From positions 17,469 to 81,468 of the forward strand of contig JAGXSU010000148.1 of the NCBI GenBank assembly GCA_018333785.1: 64,000 nt of DNA, in the 5' to 3' direction. The stretch comes from Methylomicrobium sp. Lineage in GTDB: Bacteria; Pseudomonadota; Gammaproteobacteria; Methylococcales; Methylomonadaceae. Positions 18,598-28,765 of this stretch are shown here, in pieces. Made by a program: the position numbers and the translations under genes. The notes beneath the pieces were generated by a model. It had not been told where the DNA came from. It saw nothing but the letters and a program-made list of their open reading frames with translations, and did not search any database. How positions within the stretch are numbered: the first letter of the stretch is position 1; every line of letters starts with the position of its first letter.

Positions 18598-19580
18598 CAG
18601 AAGCCCTGCTCAAGGAGCCGTACAAGTATGATTTTTTTCATGCTTTACGGCTGATTGAATGTTGCCATGACGATAAGCCTTTAATCGGACAATCCAATCG
18701 GCCCATTGACGATGCCGTAAGATTGGGTCTAGAAGTCTCCTTGGCATTTGAGTCGTCGACACTCAGTCAATTTATTCCGGCGCACGATGGCAAACCGGCC
18801 CGATTGAACCAGCGTTTTTTGGGTTTGTTTGGTCCCAATGGTGCCATGCCTTTGCATCTGACCGAATACGTGCGAAGCAGGGAGCATAACTTTCACGATC
18901 ATACGCTGGCCCGGTTTTCTGACATTTTTCATCACCGGATGATCAGTTTGTTTTATCGGGCAAAAGCCAATACCGAACCGGCTTTCAGTTTCGATCGGCC
19001 AAAACAGGATCGCTTTGCCGGGTATTTGGGAGCTTTATCCGGTATCGGTGATGAAGCTCTTCAAAAACGCGACGCCATGCCGGATTTGGCCAAGTTTCAT
19101 TACATTGGCTTGTTATCCAATCAGGCTAAAAATGCGGATGGGCTCATATCCATCCTGGCCGATTTTTTTAAACTGCCGGTAAAACTGGATGAGTTTATTG
19201 GCGAATGGTTGACGATTCAAGAAGAGGATTTAACCCGACTGGGGGAGTCACCCAAAACCGGTAGTTTGGGGCTGTCGGTGGTGTTGGGTTCACGCGTCTG
19301 GAGTTGTCAGCATAAATTCAGGATCTTATTCGGACCCTTGATGCTGAATGAATACCTCAGTTTGTTGCCTGCAGGTAAGCGACTGGAAATTTTGATTGCC
19401 ATTGTCCGCAATTACACTGGTTTTGAGTTTAATTGGGATGTCAATCTGATATTAAGAAAAGATCAAGTGCCTATGACGCGTCTTGATGGAAATTCGAGCC
19501 TCGGCTGGACAAGCTGGTTGGGACAGCGTCAATCTGAAGTCGATGCAGATGATTTGCGGTTGAACCCGTTACAAAATTAA
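18561..19580 (+). CDS. tssG: T6SS baseplate protein TssG
   Basis: TssG partners TssF in the baseplate wedge. The 339-residue protein has the family pattern YKYDFFHALRLIE near the start, FGPNGAMPLHLTEYVRSRE in the first third and TGSLGLSVVLGSRVWSCQHKFRI-type sequence in the second half (around residues 231-255). It starts inside the end of tssF, and 28 bases separate it from tssH. Confidence 0.95.
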   Translation: MADENGSKKNDLAEALLKEPYKYDFFHALRLIECCHDDKPLIGQSNRPIDDAVRLGLEVSLAFESSTLSQFIPAHDGKPARLNQRFLGLFGPNGAMPLHLTEYVRSREHNFHDHTLARFSDIFHHRMISLFYRAKANTEPAFSFDRPKQDRFAGYLGALSGIGDEALQKRDAMPDLAKFHYIGLLSNQAKNADGLISILADFFKLPVKLDEFIGEWLTIQEEDLTRLGESPKTGSLGLSVVLGSRVWSCQHKFRILFGPLMLNEYLSLLPAGKRLEILIAIVRNYTGFEFNWDVNLILRKDQVPMTRLDGNSSLGWTSWLGQRQSEVDADDLRLNPLQN

Positions 19581-19608
19581 GCAAATAATAATGAAGCTGG
19601 AGTGAATT

Positions 19609-22326
19609 ATGAGTGAAATAAGCCGTGTCGCATTATTCGGTAAACTGAACGCCGTGTGTTACAAATCCATAGAAGGAGCGACCGTATTCTGTAAAATGCG
19701 CGGCAATCCCTATGTCGAACTCGCTCACTGGTTACACCAGATACTCCAGTTGCAAGACTCGGATCTTCATAAAATCATTCGTCAATTTAATATTGACCCA
19801 TCAAAACTTGCCAGAGATTTTACCGAGTCGCTGGATCGGCTCCCAAGAGGGTCTACGTCTATTTCCGATTTGTCGACGCATGTTGAAGAGGCCGTGGAAC
19901 GAGGGTGGGTTTATGGCACTTTGATGTTTGGCGAATCCCAGGTCCGTTCCGGTCATCTGATCGTCGGAATTTTGAAAACCAAAGGCTTGACGCATGCCCT
20001 GCAAGCTATTTCCAAAGAGTTCGATAAAATTAAGCCCGATCTTTTAACCGAGCGATTTGCCGAAATCGTCAGCGGTTCACCGGAGGAAGGTTTACGCAGC
20101 AGTGACGGTTTTCAGGTGGGCGGCGGCGCGGTTCCCGGAGAAGCCAGCGGTGCGATGTCGCCAGCTCAAATGGGAAAACAGGAAGCGCTTAAACAATTCA
20201 CTGTTGATTTAACGGAACAGGCGCGACTGGGCAAAATGGACCCTATCGTGGGTCGAGATGAGGAAATAAGGCAGGTGATCGATATTTTAATGCGCCGACG
20301 TCAAAACAATCCCATTCTGACCGGTGAGGCCGGTGTGGGTAAAACGGCCGTTGTCGAAGGTTTTGCGCAGAAAATTGTTGCAGGGGATGTTCCTCCCTCT
20401 TTGCAGGACGTCACCCTGCGTACGCTGGATGTCGGTTTGTTACAGGCCGGAGCCAGTATGAAAGGTGAATTTGAAAACCGCCTGCGTCAGGTGATTGAGG
20501 AAGTTCAATCGTCCGAAAAGCCCATCATTTTGTTCATTGATGAAGCGCATACGCTGGTCGGAGCGGGCGGTGCGGCCGGAACCGGCGATGCAGCCAATCT
20601 GTTGAAACCGGCATTAGCCCGCGGTACGCTGAGAACGGTTGCGGCAACAACCTGGGCCGAATACAAAAAACACATCGAAAAAGACCCGGCCTTGACCCGG
20701 CGTTTTCAGGTTGTGCAAGTGCATGAGCCCAGCGAGGAAAAAGCCATTCTGATGATGCGCGGTGTGGCTTCGGTAATGGAAAAACACCATAAAGTGCAAG
20801 TATTGGATGAAGCGCTGGAAGCCTCGGTCAGATTATCGCACCGGTATATTCCTGCCCGGCAATTGCCTGATAAATCGGTCAGTTTGCTCGATACGGCTTC
20901 CGCTCGAGTCGCTATCAGTCAACATGCCGTTCCTGCAGAGGTGGATGACTGCCGCAAACGAATCAATGCACTGAATACCGAGCTGGAAATTATTGCGCGT
21001 GAAAAAGCCGTAGGTATTGATATTAAAGACCGTGAATCCTTGGCCTCAGAACACCTGGCGAGCGAAACTGAGCGGTTGACAGGTTTGGAGCAACGCTGGA
21101 ATACCGAGCGTGATTTAGTCAAAAATATTCTCGATATCCGCTCACAACTGCGGGCATTAACCGGCAAAGTAGAAGGCACAGCAAGCGAACTGGAAAAAGC
21201 CGCCGATGACGCTGCAGGGACACCCCCCGACCCCGTTTCCCGTGAACAACTGCTGGAAGAACTTAAAACCCTGCAAGCCAAATTACACGAGCTTCAGGGT
21301 GAATCGCCACTTATTTTACCCAGCGTTGATGCGCAGGCAGTCGCCTCTGTGGTTGGTGATTGGACAGGTATACCCGTTGGACGCATGGTCAAGAATGAAA
21401 TTGAAACCATCATTCATTTAGCCGACAACATCGAACAACGCATTATCGGTCAACGTCACGCGCTGGAGATGATCGCCAAACGTATACAAACCTCACGGGC
21501 CGGATTGGATAACCCCAACAAACCGATAGGTGTTTTCATGTTGGCGGGTACATCGGGTGTAGGTAAAACCGAAACGGCCCTGGCACTTGCGGAAACGTTG
21601 TACGGCGGCGAGCAAAATGTCATCACCATCAATATGAGCGAATACCAGGAAGCGCATACCGTTTCCACCTTAAAAGGTGCACCTCCCGGCTATGTCGGTT
21701 ACGGCGAAGGCGGAGTCCTCACCGAAGCGGTCAGACGTAGACCCTATTCCGTAGTGTTATTGGATGAAGTTGAAAAAGCACACCCCGATGTGCACGAAAT
21801 CTTCTTCCAGGTTTTTGATAAAGGCTGGATGGAAGACGGAGAAGGGCGGGTCATTGATTTCAAGAACACGCTGATTCTGTTGACCACCAATGCAGGCACC
21901 GAATTGATCAGTAATCTTTGTAAAGACCCTGATTTAATGCCGGAACCCGAAGGGATTGCCAAAGCCTTGCGCGAACCCTTGTTAAAAGTTTTCCCGCCCG
22001 CTTTGTTAGGTCGTTTGGTAGTGATTCCTTATTACCCGCTCAGCGACGAAATGATTGCCGCCATAACCCGTTTGCAATTGGGTCGCATCAAAAAACGCAT
22101 TGCGGAAAGTCATAAAGTTCCGTTTACCTATGATGAAGAAGTCATCAAGCTGATTGCCAGTCGCTGCACGGAACTGGAAAGCGGCGGGCGGATGATTGAC
22201 TCTATTTTAACCAATACCCTGTTGCCCAGCATCAGCGCCGAGTTTTTAACCCGGATGATGGAAGGTAAGTCGATTGACCGGGTACATGTCGGAGTGGCGG
22301 ATGGGGAGTTTGTTTATGAGTTTTGA
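19609..22326 (+). CDS. tssH: T6SS AAA+ ATPase TssH (ClpV)
   Basis: ClpV disassembles contracted sheaths so TssB/TssC can be reused. The 905-residue protein has the N-terminal Clp-N domain (about 1-160), AAA+ module 1 with Walker A GEAGVGKT at 239-246 and FIDEAH, a middle coiled-coil region, and module 2 with Walker A GTSGVGKT at 647-654 and LLDEVEKAH. The D1-D2 layout and length distinguish it from ClpB mainly by T6SS context and the N-domain. It ends the core structural gene block. Confidence 0.96.
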   Translation: MSEISRVALFGKLNAVCYKSIEGATVFCKMRGNPYVELAHWLHQILQLQDSDLHKIIRQFNIDPSKLARDFTESLDRLPRGSTSISDLSTHVEEAVERGWVYGTLMFGESQVRSGHLIVGILKTKGLTHALQAISKEFDKIKPDLLTERFAEIVSGSPEEGLRSSDGFQVGGGAVPGEASGAMSPAQMGKQEALKQFTVDLTEQARLGKMDPIVGRDEEIRQVIDILMRRRQNNPILTGEAGVGKTAVVEGFAQKIVAGDVPPSLQDVTLRTLDVGLLQAGASMKGEFENRLRQVIEEVQSSEKPIILFIDEAHTLVGAGGAAGTGDAANLLKPALARGTLRTVAATTWAEYKKHIEKDPALTRRFQVVQVHEPSEEKAILMMRGVASVMEKHHKVQVLDEALEASVRLSHRYIPARQLPDKSVSLLDTASARVAISQHAVPAEVDDCRKRINALNTELEIIAREKAVGIDIKDRESLASEHLASETERLTGLEQRWNTERDLVKNILDIRSQLRALTGKVEGTASELEKAADDAAGTPPDPVSREQLLEELKTLQAKLHELQGESPLILPSVDAQAVASVVGDWTGIPVGRMVKNEIETIIHLADNIEQRIIGQRHALEMIAKRIQTSRAGLDNPNKPIGVFMLAGTSGVGKTETALALAETLYGGEQNVITINMSEYQEAHTVSTLKGAPPGYVGYGEGGVLTEAVRRRPYSVVLLDEVEKAHPDVHEIFFQVFDKGWMEDGEGRVIDFKNTLILLTTNAGTELISNLCKDPDLMPEPEGIAKALREPLLKVFPPALLGRLVVIPYYPLSDEMIAAITRLQLGRIKKRIAESHKVPFTYDEEVIKLIASRCTELESGGRMIDSILTNTLLPSISAEFLTRMMEGKSIDRVHVGVADGEFVYEF

Positions 22327-22367
22327 GTGGGATTGAGCTTAAAAAGGTGGCTTAGTCTCAAAGGTCC

Positions 22368-22414
22368 GGTTTTGTTGGCTTGGATGCCGCCAAAACCAAC
22401 TTAAACTGTTTTTT
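22368..22414 (+). terminator. Possible terminator after tssH
   Basis: GGTTTTG (22368-22374) pairs with CAAAACC (22391-22397), and an inner GGC/GCC pair extends the stem. A T-run (22409-22414) lies 11 bases beyond the stem, which is farther than in a standard intrinsic terminator, so this is a weak call. Confidence 0.35.
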
Positions 22415-22446
22415 AAATTAAGAATTTAAATGCGAAGGAGAAACTG

Positions 22447-23094
22447 ATGGCGGCGAAATACATAAAATCGACAAGCAATTTATCCCCCAAAAACGTCTGG
22501 AACAAGATGAATTCTGGGGAATGGTCATTCGAGGATTGCCCTTGGGTAATACTTGGCAACGTCTATACGTCAGTGAATTTCACGGGCGACGGGTCATGGC
22601 AAGAAATCGTTCGCGACTTATATAATAAAGGGCAAAGGACTTTTACTGTTTTAGCTGGAAGGCACGGCGACCAATTAGGCCAACAGATCGACCTCTCGAC
22701 GGGTAAATTTATCCCTCGTGATTCGAAGGACACTGCTATCAATCCAAAAGATGATATGAAAGTAGCGAATAGTCTGAATACAAACCCGAGACTGGCGGGC
22801 ATAAACGTCATTGTGACTGACGTCGGGAGCGGGACGCACGATAATGTAGATAAGTTGAAAGCTGAAATCGATAAACAGCTGCTTTCCAATCGGATTGTGA
22901 TACTGGCTTGGTGTTATTCTTTGTTTGCCATGAAGTCAGGGTGGGACAACAATGTGAAGAATGCTTGGCCACAAGTTTTTAGCGGTCCTGACATGACGCC
23001 GATCTCTTTTACTGCGAAGGATTGGGATTGGCTATCCAAATATACGAAGTGCTCCGCATCTATTGCCGCTGAACGGTTAGCCGTTTCCGATTAA
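22447..23094 (+). CDS. Unknown 215-aa protein between clpV and vgrG (candidate T6SS cargo or accessory)
   Basis: I do not recognise this family. It has a good AAGGAG ribosome-binding site before ATG 22447. The predicted pattern is alpha/beta with hydrophobic strands ending in GRHGDQ (His73) and AWCYS (Cys156), and a strand VIVTD between them. This recalls the His-Gly and Cys motifs of caspase-like (clan CD) peptidases, but the 83-residue spacing is longer than usual and the resemblance is by eye only. No signal peptide or membrane helix. Its place next to vgrG and after clpV suggests a T6SS effector, immunity or chaperone role (inference). Confidence 0.75.
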   Translation: MAAKYIKSTSNLSPKNVWNKMNSGEWSFEDCPWVILGNVYTSVNFTGDGSWQEIVRDLYNKGQRTFTVLAGRHGDQLGQQIDLSTGKFIPRDSKDTAINPKDDMKVANSLNTNPRLAGINVIVTDVGSGTHDNVDKLKAEIDKQLLSNRIVILAWCYSLFAMKSGWDNNVKNAWPQVFSGPDMTPISFTAKDWDWLSKYTKCSASIAAERLAVSD

Positions 23095-23206
23095 TTTACT
23101 GTCCGAAATTAATGAGTCATGTCCGTCCGACGACTCAATCGTAGCGTTGATTCGTCGTTAGGCAATGCACCAATTGGCGGGCTTGTATTGGCGTTGTGCG
23201 TTGAAT

Positions 23207-23231
23207 GGCGGTTTGCTATCGCGAAACCGCC
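23207..23231. repeat. Short hairpin upstream of the Uma2 gene
   Basis: GGCGGTTT (23207-23214) and AAACCGCC (23224-23231) form a perfect 8-bp stem with a 9-base loop. It lies in the 191-base gap between the unknown gene and the Uma2 gene and looks like a REP-type unit; no other feature is seen in this gap. Confidence 0.45.
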
Positions 23232-23285
23232 CTACACGCTCGGAAACTCAATCTATGCGATTCTTTGAATAAAGAGGTAATTTTT

Positions 23286-23915
23286 ATGGTTGCTAATTTG
23301 AATAATGCAATCGATCAAAATTCATACATAAAACCTGTGGTACTCCATTGGCCGCCTTCGATGCGCTTGGTTAATGATCAGTTTTTTGAATTTTGTCAGG
23401 CAAACAAAGAATTACGTATAGAACGCAATGCTCACGGAGATTGTGAAATTATGGCTCCGACAGGCGGTGTAACGGGTTGGCGAAATTCCGGATTGACTGC
23501 TCAACTCTATAATTGGGCAGAAGCAGAGGGCAGCGGCGTTGTGTTTGACTCATCCAGTGGGTTTGTTTTGCCTAATGGAGCGATTCGCTCGCCCGATGTG
23601 TCTTGGGTTAAAAAGTCACGCCTAGCAACTTTAACGCCCGAGCAAAAACAAGGTTTTTTGCCGCTGTGTCCGGATTTTGTGATTGAGTTGCGCTCACCTA
23701 GCGATAACTTAAAAACCTTGCAGGATAAAATGCAGGAATTTATGGAAAACGGTGCAAGTTTGGGCTGGTTAATCGACACGGAAGCAAAGCAGGTTTTAGT
23801 TTTTAAGCCTCAAAAAAGAGTATTCAGATTGGATAAGCCGGAGTTTCTGTCAGCGGATGAGGTGTTGAAGGATTTTGAGCTGGCTATGAAAAAAATTTGG
23901 GATTTTGAGTTTTAG
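23286..23915 (+). CDS. Uma2-family (DUF820) putative endonuclease
   Basis: The 209-residue protein matches the Uma2 family, which has a PD-(D/E)XK nuclease-like fold. Visible family parts are the central SPDVSWV, the following PDFVIELRSPSDNLKTLQDKM and the ENGASLGWLID segment, with Asp and Glu of the putative active site. ATG 23286 follows an AAAGAGG ribosome-binding site; an earlier in-frame start at 23205 lacks one. The substrate of Uma2 proteins is generally unknown. The gene lies between T6SS genes but these proteins are common mobile single genes, so a T6SS role is uncertain. Confidence 0.85.
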   Translation: MVANLNNAIDQNSYIKPVVLHWPPSMRLVNDQFFEFCQANKELRIERNAHGDCEIMAPTGGVTGWRNSGLTAQLYNWAEAEGSGVVFDSSSGFVLPNGAIRSPDVSWVKKSRLATLTPEQKQGFLPLCPDFVIELRSPSDNLKTLQDKMQEFMENGASLGWLIDTEAKQVLVFKPQKRVFRLDKPEFLSADEVLKDFELAMKKIWDFEF

Positions 23916-24119
23916 GAACGGTTTCTTGATGGCCGTCAGAAAAACAGGTGATGTACTTCTGGTTGTAAGAGTTATTGATTCACCTGTTGAAACTTGCGTT
24001 GATGTCTATAAGGTTGCAAGTAATCTCATGTCCTTTCCTAAACGTGGTTAAGTCGAAGAAAAAAGTCCATTTGTGCCCAGTCACTGTTAGACGTTATTTT
24101 ATCTGGAATTATTTCAATT

Positions 24120-26060
24120 ATGAGCCAAAACAACCGAACCGTTACCGCAACCACGCCGTTGGGAAAAGACCAGCTCATCTTTTATGGAATGACGGGGACT
24201 GAAAAAATAGGTCGGTTATTTGAGTTTGAAGTTGACTTGATTCGCGAGATAAAAGGGGGCAGTGTCAAAGCTGATCAACTGCTCGGTAAGGGATTGACCG
24301 TTAAACTTGAGCTGAAAAACGGTGATCGTTATTTTAACGGCGAGATCGTCCAGTTCAAACATACCGGTTTTCGCGGTGACTATATCTGCTACCGCGCTAC
24401 AGTAAAGCCTTGGTTATGGTATCTGAGCTTGAATGCCAACAGCCGTATTTTTCAGGATAAATCCGTAGTTGATGTTATCAAGGCTGTTTTGGCTGAATAT
24501 TCCTTTGCCGATGTTGAATATAAAATTGAAGGCTCTTACGAACCTTTGGATTATTGTGTGCAGTACCGCGAAAGTGATTTCGATTTTATCAGCCGCCTGA
24601 TGGAGCATGACGGGATTTTTTATTATTTCAAACATCAAAATAACAAGCATACATTAGTCATTACCGACTCAAACAGTGACTGGCAATCGATTTCAGGCTA
24701 TCAGACTATTCCTTTTTTTCCGCCCGGCAACATCGGCAACAGAGAGCAGGATCATATCCATGAGTGGCTCAGTCAAAGTCAGGTGACTGCCGGTAAATAT
24801 GAGATCAATGATTTTGACTTCGAGACACCCAGCACGGATTTAACCAGTAAAAAACATAATCTCAAGGGTTTTTCCAATAACAGTCAGGAGGTCTATGACT
24901 TTCCGGGTAAATACACCAAGGCATCGGTGGGTACCAAGCTTACGGAAAAGCGTCTGGAAGAAACCCAAATGGCTTATTCGTTAAAACAAGGTCAGGGGAA
25001 TGCAGCAGGTGTGATACCTGGTATGAAATTTAAGCTGACCGACTATTACTTTGCTGAAGAAAATAAAGAACATGTCATTGTTTCGGCGGCTTATACCATC
25101 ATGGGTGACGCTTTGGCTTCCGGTATGGGCGGAGGCGGCGAAATATTTCAGTGTCAATTCACCGCAATCGACGCAAGTCAGGTCTATCGGTCTCAAAGAG
25201 TCACACCTAAACCGGTCATTGCCGGTTCTCAGACGGCGATGGTGGCAGGCAAGTCCGGAGAGGAAATCTGGACCGATAAGTACGGCCGGGTCAAAGTTCA
25301 GTTTCACTGGGACAGAGACGGGCAGTCAGATGAAACCAGTTCCTGCTGGGTGCGTGTTTCTCAGCCTATGGCCGGAAAAAAATGGGGCTGGATTTCACTG
25401 CCCAGGATGGGGCAGGAAGTCGTCGTCAGTTTTCTTGAAGGCGATCCGGATCAGCCTCTGATAACCGGCCGCGTCTATAACGGCGACCAAATGCCACCTT
25501 ACGATTTACCGGCTAACCAAACGCAAAGCGGAATAAAGACGCGCAGTTCCAAAAATGGGTCTGCTGAAAATTTTAATGAATTGCGTTTTGAGGACAAAAA
25601 AGACTCGGAAGAAATTTATATCCACGCCGAAAAAGACTTCAATTGCGTGATAGAAAACAACGAGACCCGTAAAATCGGTCTCGATAAGAAAGACAAAGGT
25701 GATCAAACGATTGAAATTCAAAATCACCGAACGGTGACCTTGAATGAAGGCACTGATACGTTGACAGTCAAAATGGGTGATCGCAAAGCCCAAATTGATC
25801 AAGGTAATGATTCCACTCAGGTAAAAGCCGGAGATCATTCCGTCAAGGTAGATGTGGGCAAAAGTACAATAGAAGCCATGACCTCGATTGAGTTAAAAGT
25901 CGGCGGGAATAGCATTAAGATCGAACAATCCGGTATTACGATAAAAGGCATGATGGTAACGGTTCAAGGCGATACCAAACTGGATGCCAAAAGCCCGATG
26001 ACCACCGTCAACGGTGACGGCATGCTGACGCTGAAAGGCGGCATCATCATGATCAACTGA
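24120..26060 (+). CDS. vgrG: T6SS spike protein VgrG (TssI)
   Basis: VgrG trimers form the needle spike under the PAAR tip. The 646-residue protein has the gp27-like part (YRESDFDFISRLMEHDGIFYYFKH), the gp5-type OB fold (VQFHWDRDG, CWVRVSQPMAGKKWGW, MGQEVVVSFLEGDPDQPLITGRVYN) and a C-terminal beta-helix that stops at about residue 645. There is no extra C-terminal effector domain, so cargo must bind by adaptor, PAAR or Hcp. The separate PAAR gene at 30987 is a likely partner. Confidence 0.96.
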   Translation: MSQNNRTVTATTPLGKDQLIFYGMTGTEKIGRLFEFEVDLIREIKGGSVKADQLLGKGLTVKLELKNGDRYFNGEIVQFKHTGFRGDYICYRATVKPWLWYLSLNANSRIFQDKSVVDVIKAVLAEYSFADVEYKIEGSYEPLDYCVQYRESDFDFISRLMEHDGIFYYFKHQNNKHTLVITDSNSDWQSISGYQTIPFFPPGNIGNREQDHIHEWLSQSQVTAGKYEINDFDFETPSTDLTSKKHNLKGFSNNSQEVYDFPGKYTKASVGTKLTEKRLEETQMAYSLKQGQGNAAGVIPGMKFKLTDYYFAEENKEHVIVSAAYTIMGDALASGMGGGGEIFQCQFTAIDASQVYRSQRVTPKPVIAGSQTAMVAGKSGEEIWTDKYGRVKVQFHWDRDGQSDETSSCWVRVSQPMAGKKWGWISLPRMGQEVVVSFLEGDPDQPLITGRVYNGDQMPPYDLPANQTQSGIKTRSSKNGSAENFNELRFEDKKDSEEIYIHAEKDFNCVIENNETRKIGLDKKDKGDQTIEIQNHRTVTLNEGTDTLTVKMGDRKAQIDQGNDSTQVKAGDHSVKVDVGKSTIEAMTSIELKVGGNSIKIEQSGITIKGMMVTVQGDTKLDAKSPMTTVNGDGMLTLKGGIIMIN

Positions 26061-26272
26061 GCTCTTGCCGTGTTTTCGTTTCCTAGATTTTTTTCTGCCA
26101 TAACAACCGTCATGGCTTAGTTGGCTTGAGCATTTTATTACCATCAATACCGGCTAGACGGTAATCATGCTGAGGCCGATAACGCCAGATGCACTGGACG
26201 ATGCGATTAATGCCAGATCAACAGGTCTTACCTTACTCCCTTTTGACCGAAAAAACGTCTAGGGATGGGAAG

Positions 26273-26369
26273 GTGTGGGGTATGCCTAGTGAGGATGTCG
26301 GCAGCAGGGAGCTGCCGCAAGCCCACATGGACGGGTTCACGGCGTTCCTCGATAGGCATACTCCACACT
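26273..26369. repeat. Palindromic repeat family 2 in the vgrG-ppkA gap
   Basis: Terminal arms GTGTGGGGTATGCCTA and TAGGCATACTCCACAC are inverted (one mismatch), and the centre holds CGGCAG/CTGCCG. It sits between the convergent ends of vgrG and ppkA (gap 26061-26439), where it could serve as a two-way terminator. A degenerate relative is at 55328-55376. Short open frames across it are not credible genes. Confidence 0.7.
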
Positions 26370-26439
26370 AAAAATACTTGAACGATTATTGAGTAAGAAG
26401 GGAGTAGATGTATTTAAACACTCTTCGCAACCGTTGATT

Positions 26440-28323
26440 TTACAGGTTTTCCGATGCTTCTTTGTTTAAATACGTGTAATTTACAATGATTTTCCAGCTG
26501 AATTCGCCATCGAATTTGACAGAATTCCAGGCGGCAATTTTGTAAAACTCAGTATTGCCATCAATAAAACTGTAGTAGCCGATACTGTCATCCTCCACTA
26601 ACGTCAGTCGGGCGAATGCCAGCAACGAAGGCGAGCTCCAAATGCCTTGATCGATAAAAAGATTAGTGCCGACTAATTTTGAATTCGCATCATACAAAAT
26701 CAGGCCATCGCTGCGCATGATCCAGATATCTCTGGGGCGATCAACCGATTTTAGAACGGTCGGGAAAAAATCAGGAAAGACCTTTTCCGGATACATGACG
26801 GCCTCGATATAGTTGACGATAGTGCCGTTTTCAAAGATTGGGGTGCGAAAAACCAGTGACAGCCGATCATTTTCGATGTTGACGGTGGGAGCCTGACTGT
26901 TTTCATCGGAGGCAGAAAAGAGGGTGAAGACTTCTGACGCTTTTCGCAGGGAAAACGAGTCGAACCGGGGGTAACGATTATGCAGCGCCTTCATGACTGC
27001 CTGCTCTGAAGTACTGTCGGCGCTAATTTTAGCGGCCGCTTGTTTCAGGTCTGAAATCAAGCCGGTCGTTTTTGCGGCGATGGCGGCAGCAACCGTTTTT
27101 GCTTGATGCTGTGATAGTTCGCCGTAAGCCGTAACCAGGCTTAATGCTTGTTCGGCCTCAGTTTTGGCATTGTGCATTTGCTTCGCATAATGGACAGAAA
27201 AGCCCGCGCCGACGGAGATGGTCAAAAAGAGCAGGCCAGTCATAATGACCGTAAATTTATTCTGTGCCAGAAACCGGCGTAACAACTCCTGTTTTGAGTA
27301 AGCGTAAATATTGACCATCCGACCGTCCCGAAACGCTTTCAACTGTTCTGCCAACTCGCCAGCATTGGCAAAGCGTAACGCAGGATCTTTATGCGTTGCC
27401 TTTTCACAAATGGCGATTAATTCGGGTGGAGCGGATGAATTAAACAGTTTTGGGGACGGTGTCCGGCTGTCACTTTTAATAGCCTGTTCAATTTCATCCA
27501 ATGGCCCCCGGTAGGGTAAAGTGCCGGTAATGATTCTGAATAAAATGATGCCTAGACTGTAAACATCGCTGGCTTTTCCGGATATGCCGTTGAATTGCTC
27601 GGGCGCCATATAGGTGGGGGTTCCCAAAACTTCTGTTGATGCAGTATCGCTTAGCGTATGCCGTTGATGGGTTAACGCTTCCCGGTAAAAGTAAGTATTG
27701 TCGTCATCATCAAGCACCTGGGCTAGGCCCCAATCCACTACGATTGTTTCACCAAAACTACCGCTGATGATATTGCCGGGCTTTAAGTCGCGGTGAATAA
27801 CGCCTTTAGCATGCGCATAGGCCAGCGTGTTGCAAACGTCGATCAGCACGCCCAATAATTTCATCCGTTGACTGAAGGTGTCTTCAGCGTCGGACTGAGG
27901 TGTTTTTCTGAGCTGTTGTTCCAATGTCTGGCCTTTGACATAGCGCATGGCATAATAAGGCCTGCCATCTTCTTTACGCCCCAGTTCATAGACAGGAACA
28001 ATGCCTGGATGCTCCAGTTTCCCGGTTATCTTGGCTTCATGGACAAATGAATTTTCAATTTCGGCATCGGCGGGATTCTCGGTTGTGTGGAATGCTTCTA
28101 AAAGCTCTTTCACGGCGACGCGTCTGCCGATAGTCTCATCGTAAGCCAGATAAACCCGGCCTACGCCGCCTTCACCGATGACGTCAAGAATTGCTAAATG
28201 GTCGGAAAAGGCATGATTTGCTTTATTCGACTTTGATTTCTTGACGGTTGATGGCTTTTTGCTGAATCGAGTTGCGTCATCATCAAAATTTTCTGCTGCT
28301 GAATTGGGACGGTCGACACTCAT
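26440..28323 (-). CDS. ppkA: Transmembrane Ser/Thr protein kinase, PpkA-like
   Basis: The first ~340 residues are a Hanks-type kinase: glycine loop GEGGVGRVYLA, VAVK with Lys72, HRDLKPGN with Asp179, DWG (in place of DFG) at 197, and GTPTYMAPEQ. A membrane helix lies near 355-378 and a C-terminal extracytoplasmic domain (about 380-627) resembles a Cache sensor. In threonine-phosphorylation T6SSs, PpkA phosphorylates the FHA protein on an envelope signal. The gene is convergent with vgrG and divergent from the autotransporter gene. The Cache-like sensor differs from the vWA-type sensor of P. aeruginosa PpkA, so it may respond to a ligand; T6SS assignment rests on context. Confidence 0.85.
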   Translation of the reverse strand: MSVDRPNSAAENFDDDATRFSKKPSTVKKSKSNKANHAFSDHLAILDVIGEGGVGRVYLAYDETIGRRVAVKELLEAFHTTENPADAEIENSFVHEAKITGKLEHPGIVPVYELGRKEDGRPYYAMRYVKGQTLEQQLRKTPQSDAEDTFSQRMKLLGVLIDVCNTLAYAHAKGVIHRDLKPGNIISGSFGETIVVDWGLAQVLDDDDNTYFYREALTHQRHTLSDTASTEVLGTPTYMAPEQFNGISGKASDVYSLGIILFRIITGTLPYRGPLDEIEQAIKSDSRTPSPKLFNSSAPPELIAICEKATHKDPALRFANAGELAEQLKAFRDGRMVNIYAYSKQELLRRFLAQNKFTVIMTGLLFLTISVGAGFSVHYAKQMHNAKTEAEQALSLVTAYGELSQHQAKTVAAAIAAKTTGLISDLKQAAAKISADSTSEQAVMKALHNRYPRFDSFSLRKASEVFTLFSASDENSQAPTVNIENDRLSLVFRTPIFENGTIVNYIEAVMYPEKVFPDFFPTVLKSVDRPRDIWIMRSDGLILYDANSKLVGTNLFIDQGIWSSPSLLAFARLTLVEDDSIGYYSFIDGNTEFYKIAAWNSVKFDGEFSWKIIVNYTYLNKEASENL

Positions 28324-28765
28324 TATTGCCTCAACAAATCGGATGTGGAGCCTTCATTATAGTATTGACTCCTTATTTAGATTGACAGTCGCAAATGAAC
28401 TATTGAACAATCCTGATGGTATAGAAGCTGCTTTCATCACGAAGGAAAAGGAACTGCCCTGTTTAGGCTTTGTTACTCGCCAGACAGAATGTCGTCACTA
28501 TTTCGGTGTAAGCTTGTCGGCTATTCAGGAGATCAATAAAACACAGTTTAGCTTGGGTTGGTCAGCGGTGCCTGAGCAAAGCAACATTGACTATTACGAA
28601 AAAGCATCCAACTCAAACAAGCCTTGCTCTCAGGAAATATAATCCGATCAGGTTTTTGAGCTAGAATTTCACTTTTACAAACCTTGCGGGTGCTATTGCG
28701 TAAATAGGTAATGAAGCACTGAACCAAGAATAACGAATAATTAAAATGATAATTCCGGGGGGAAT
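28324..28765. other. Divergent intergenic region, no certain gene
   Basis: This 442-base gap between ppkA (leftward) and the autotransporter gene (rightward) must contain both promoters. An open frame from about 28343 to 28642 on the plus strand (about 100 codons) has no ribosome-binding site or recognisable family and partly mirrors the ppkA promoter, so I do not call it. No terminator or repeat was seen. Confidence 0.4.

Noticed and set aside
28241..28642. Plus-strand open frame of 133 codons upstream of the autotransporter gene
   Set aside because: Its first third is antisense to the start of ppkA, there is no ribosome-binding site for an internal ATG, and no family is recognised.
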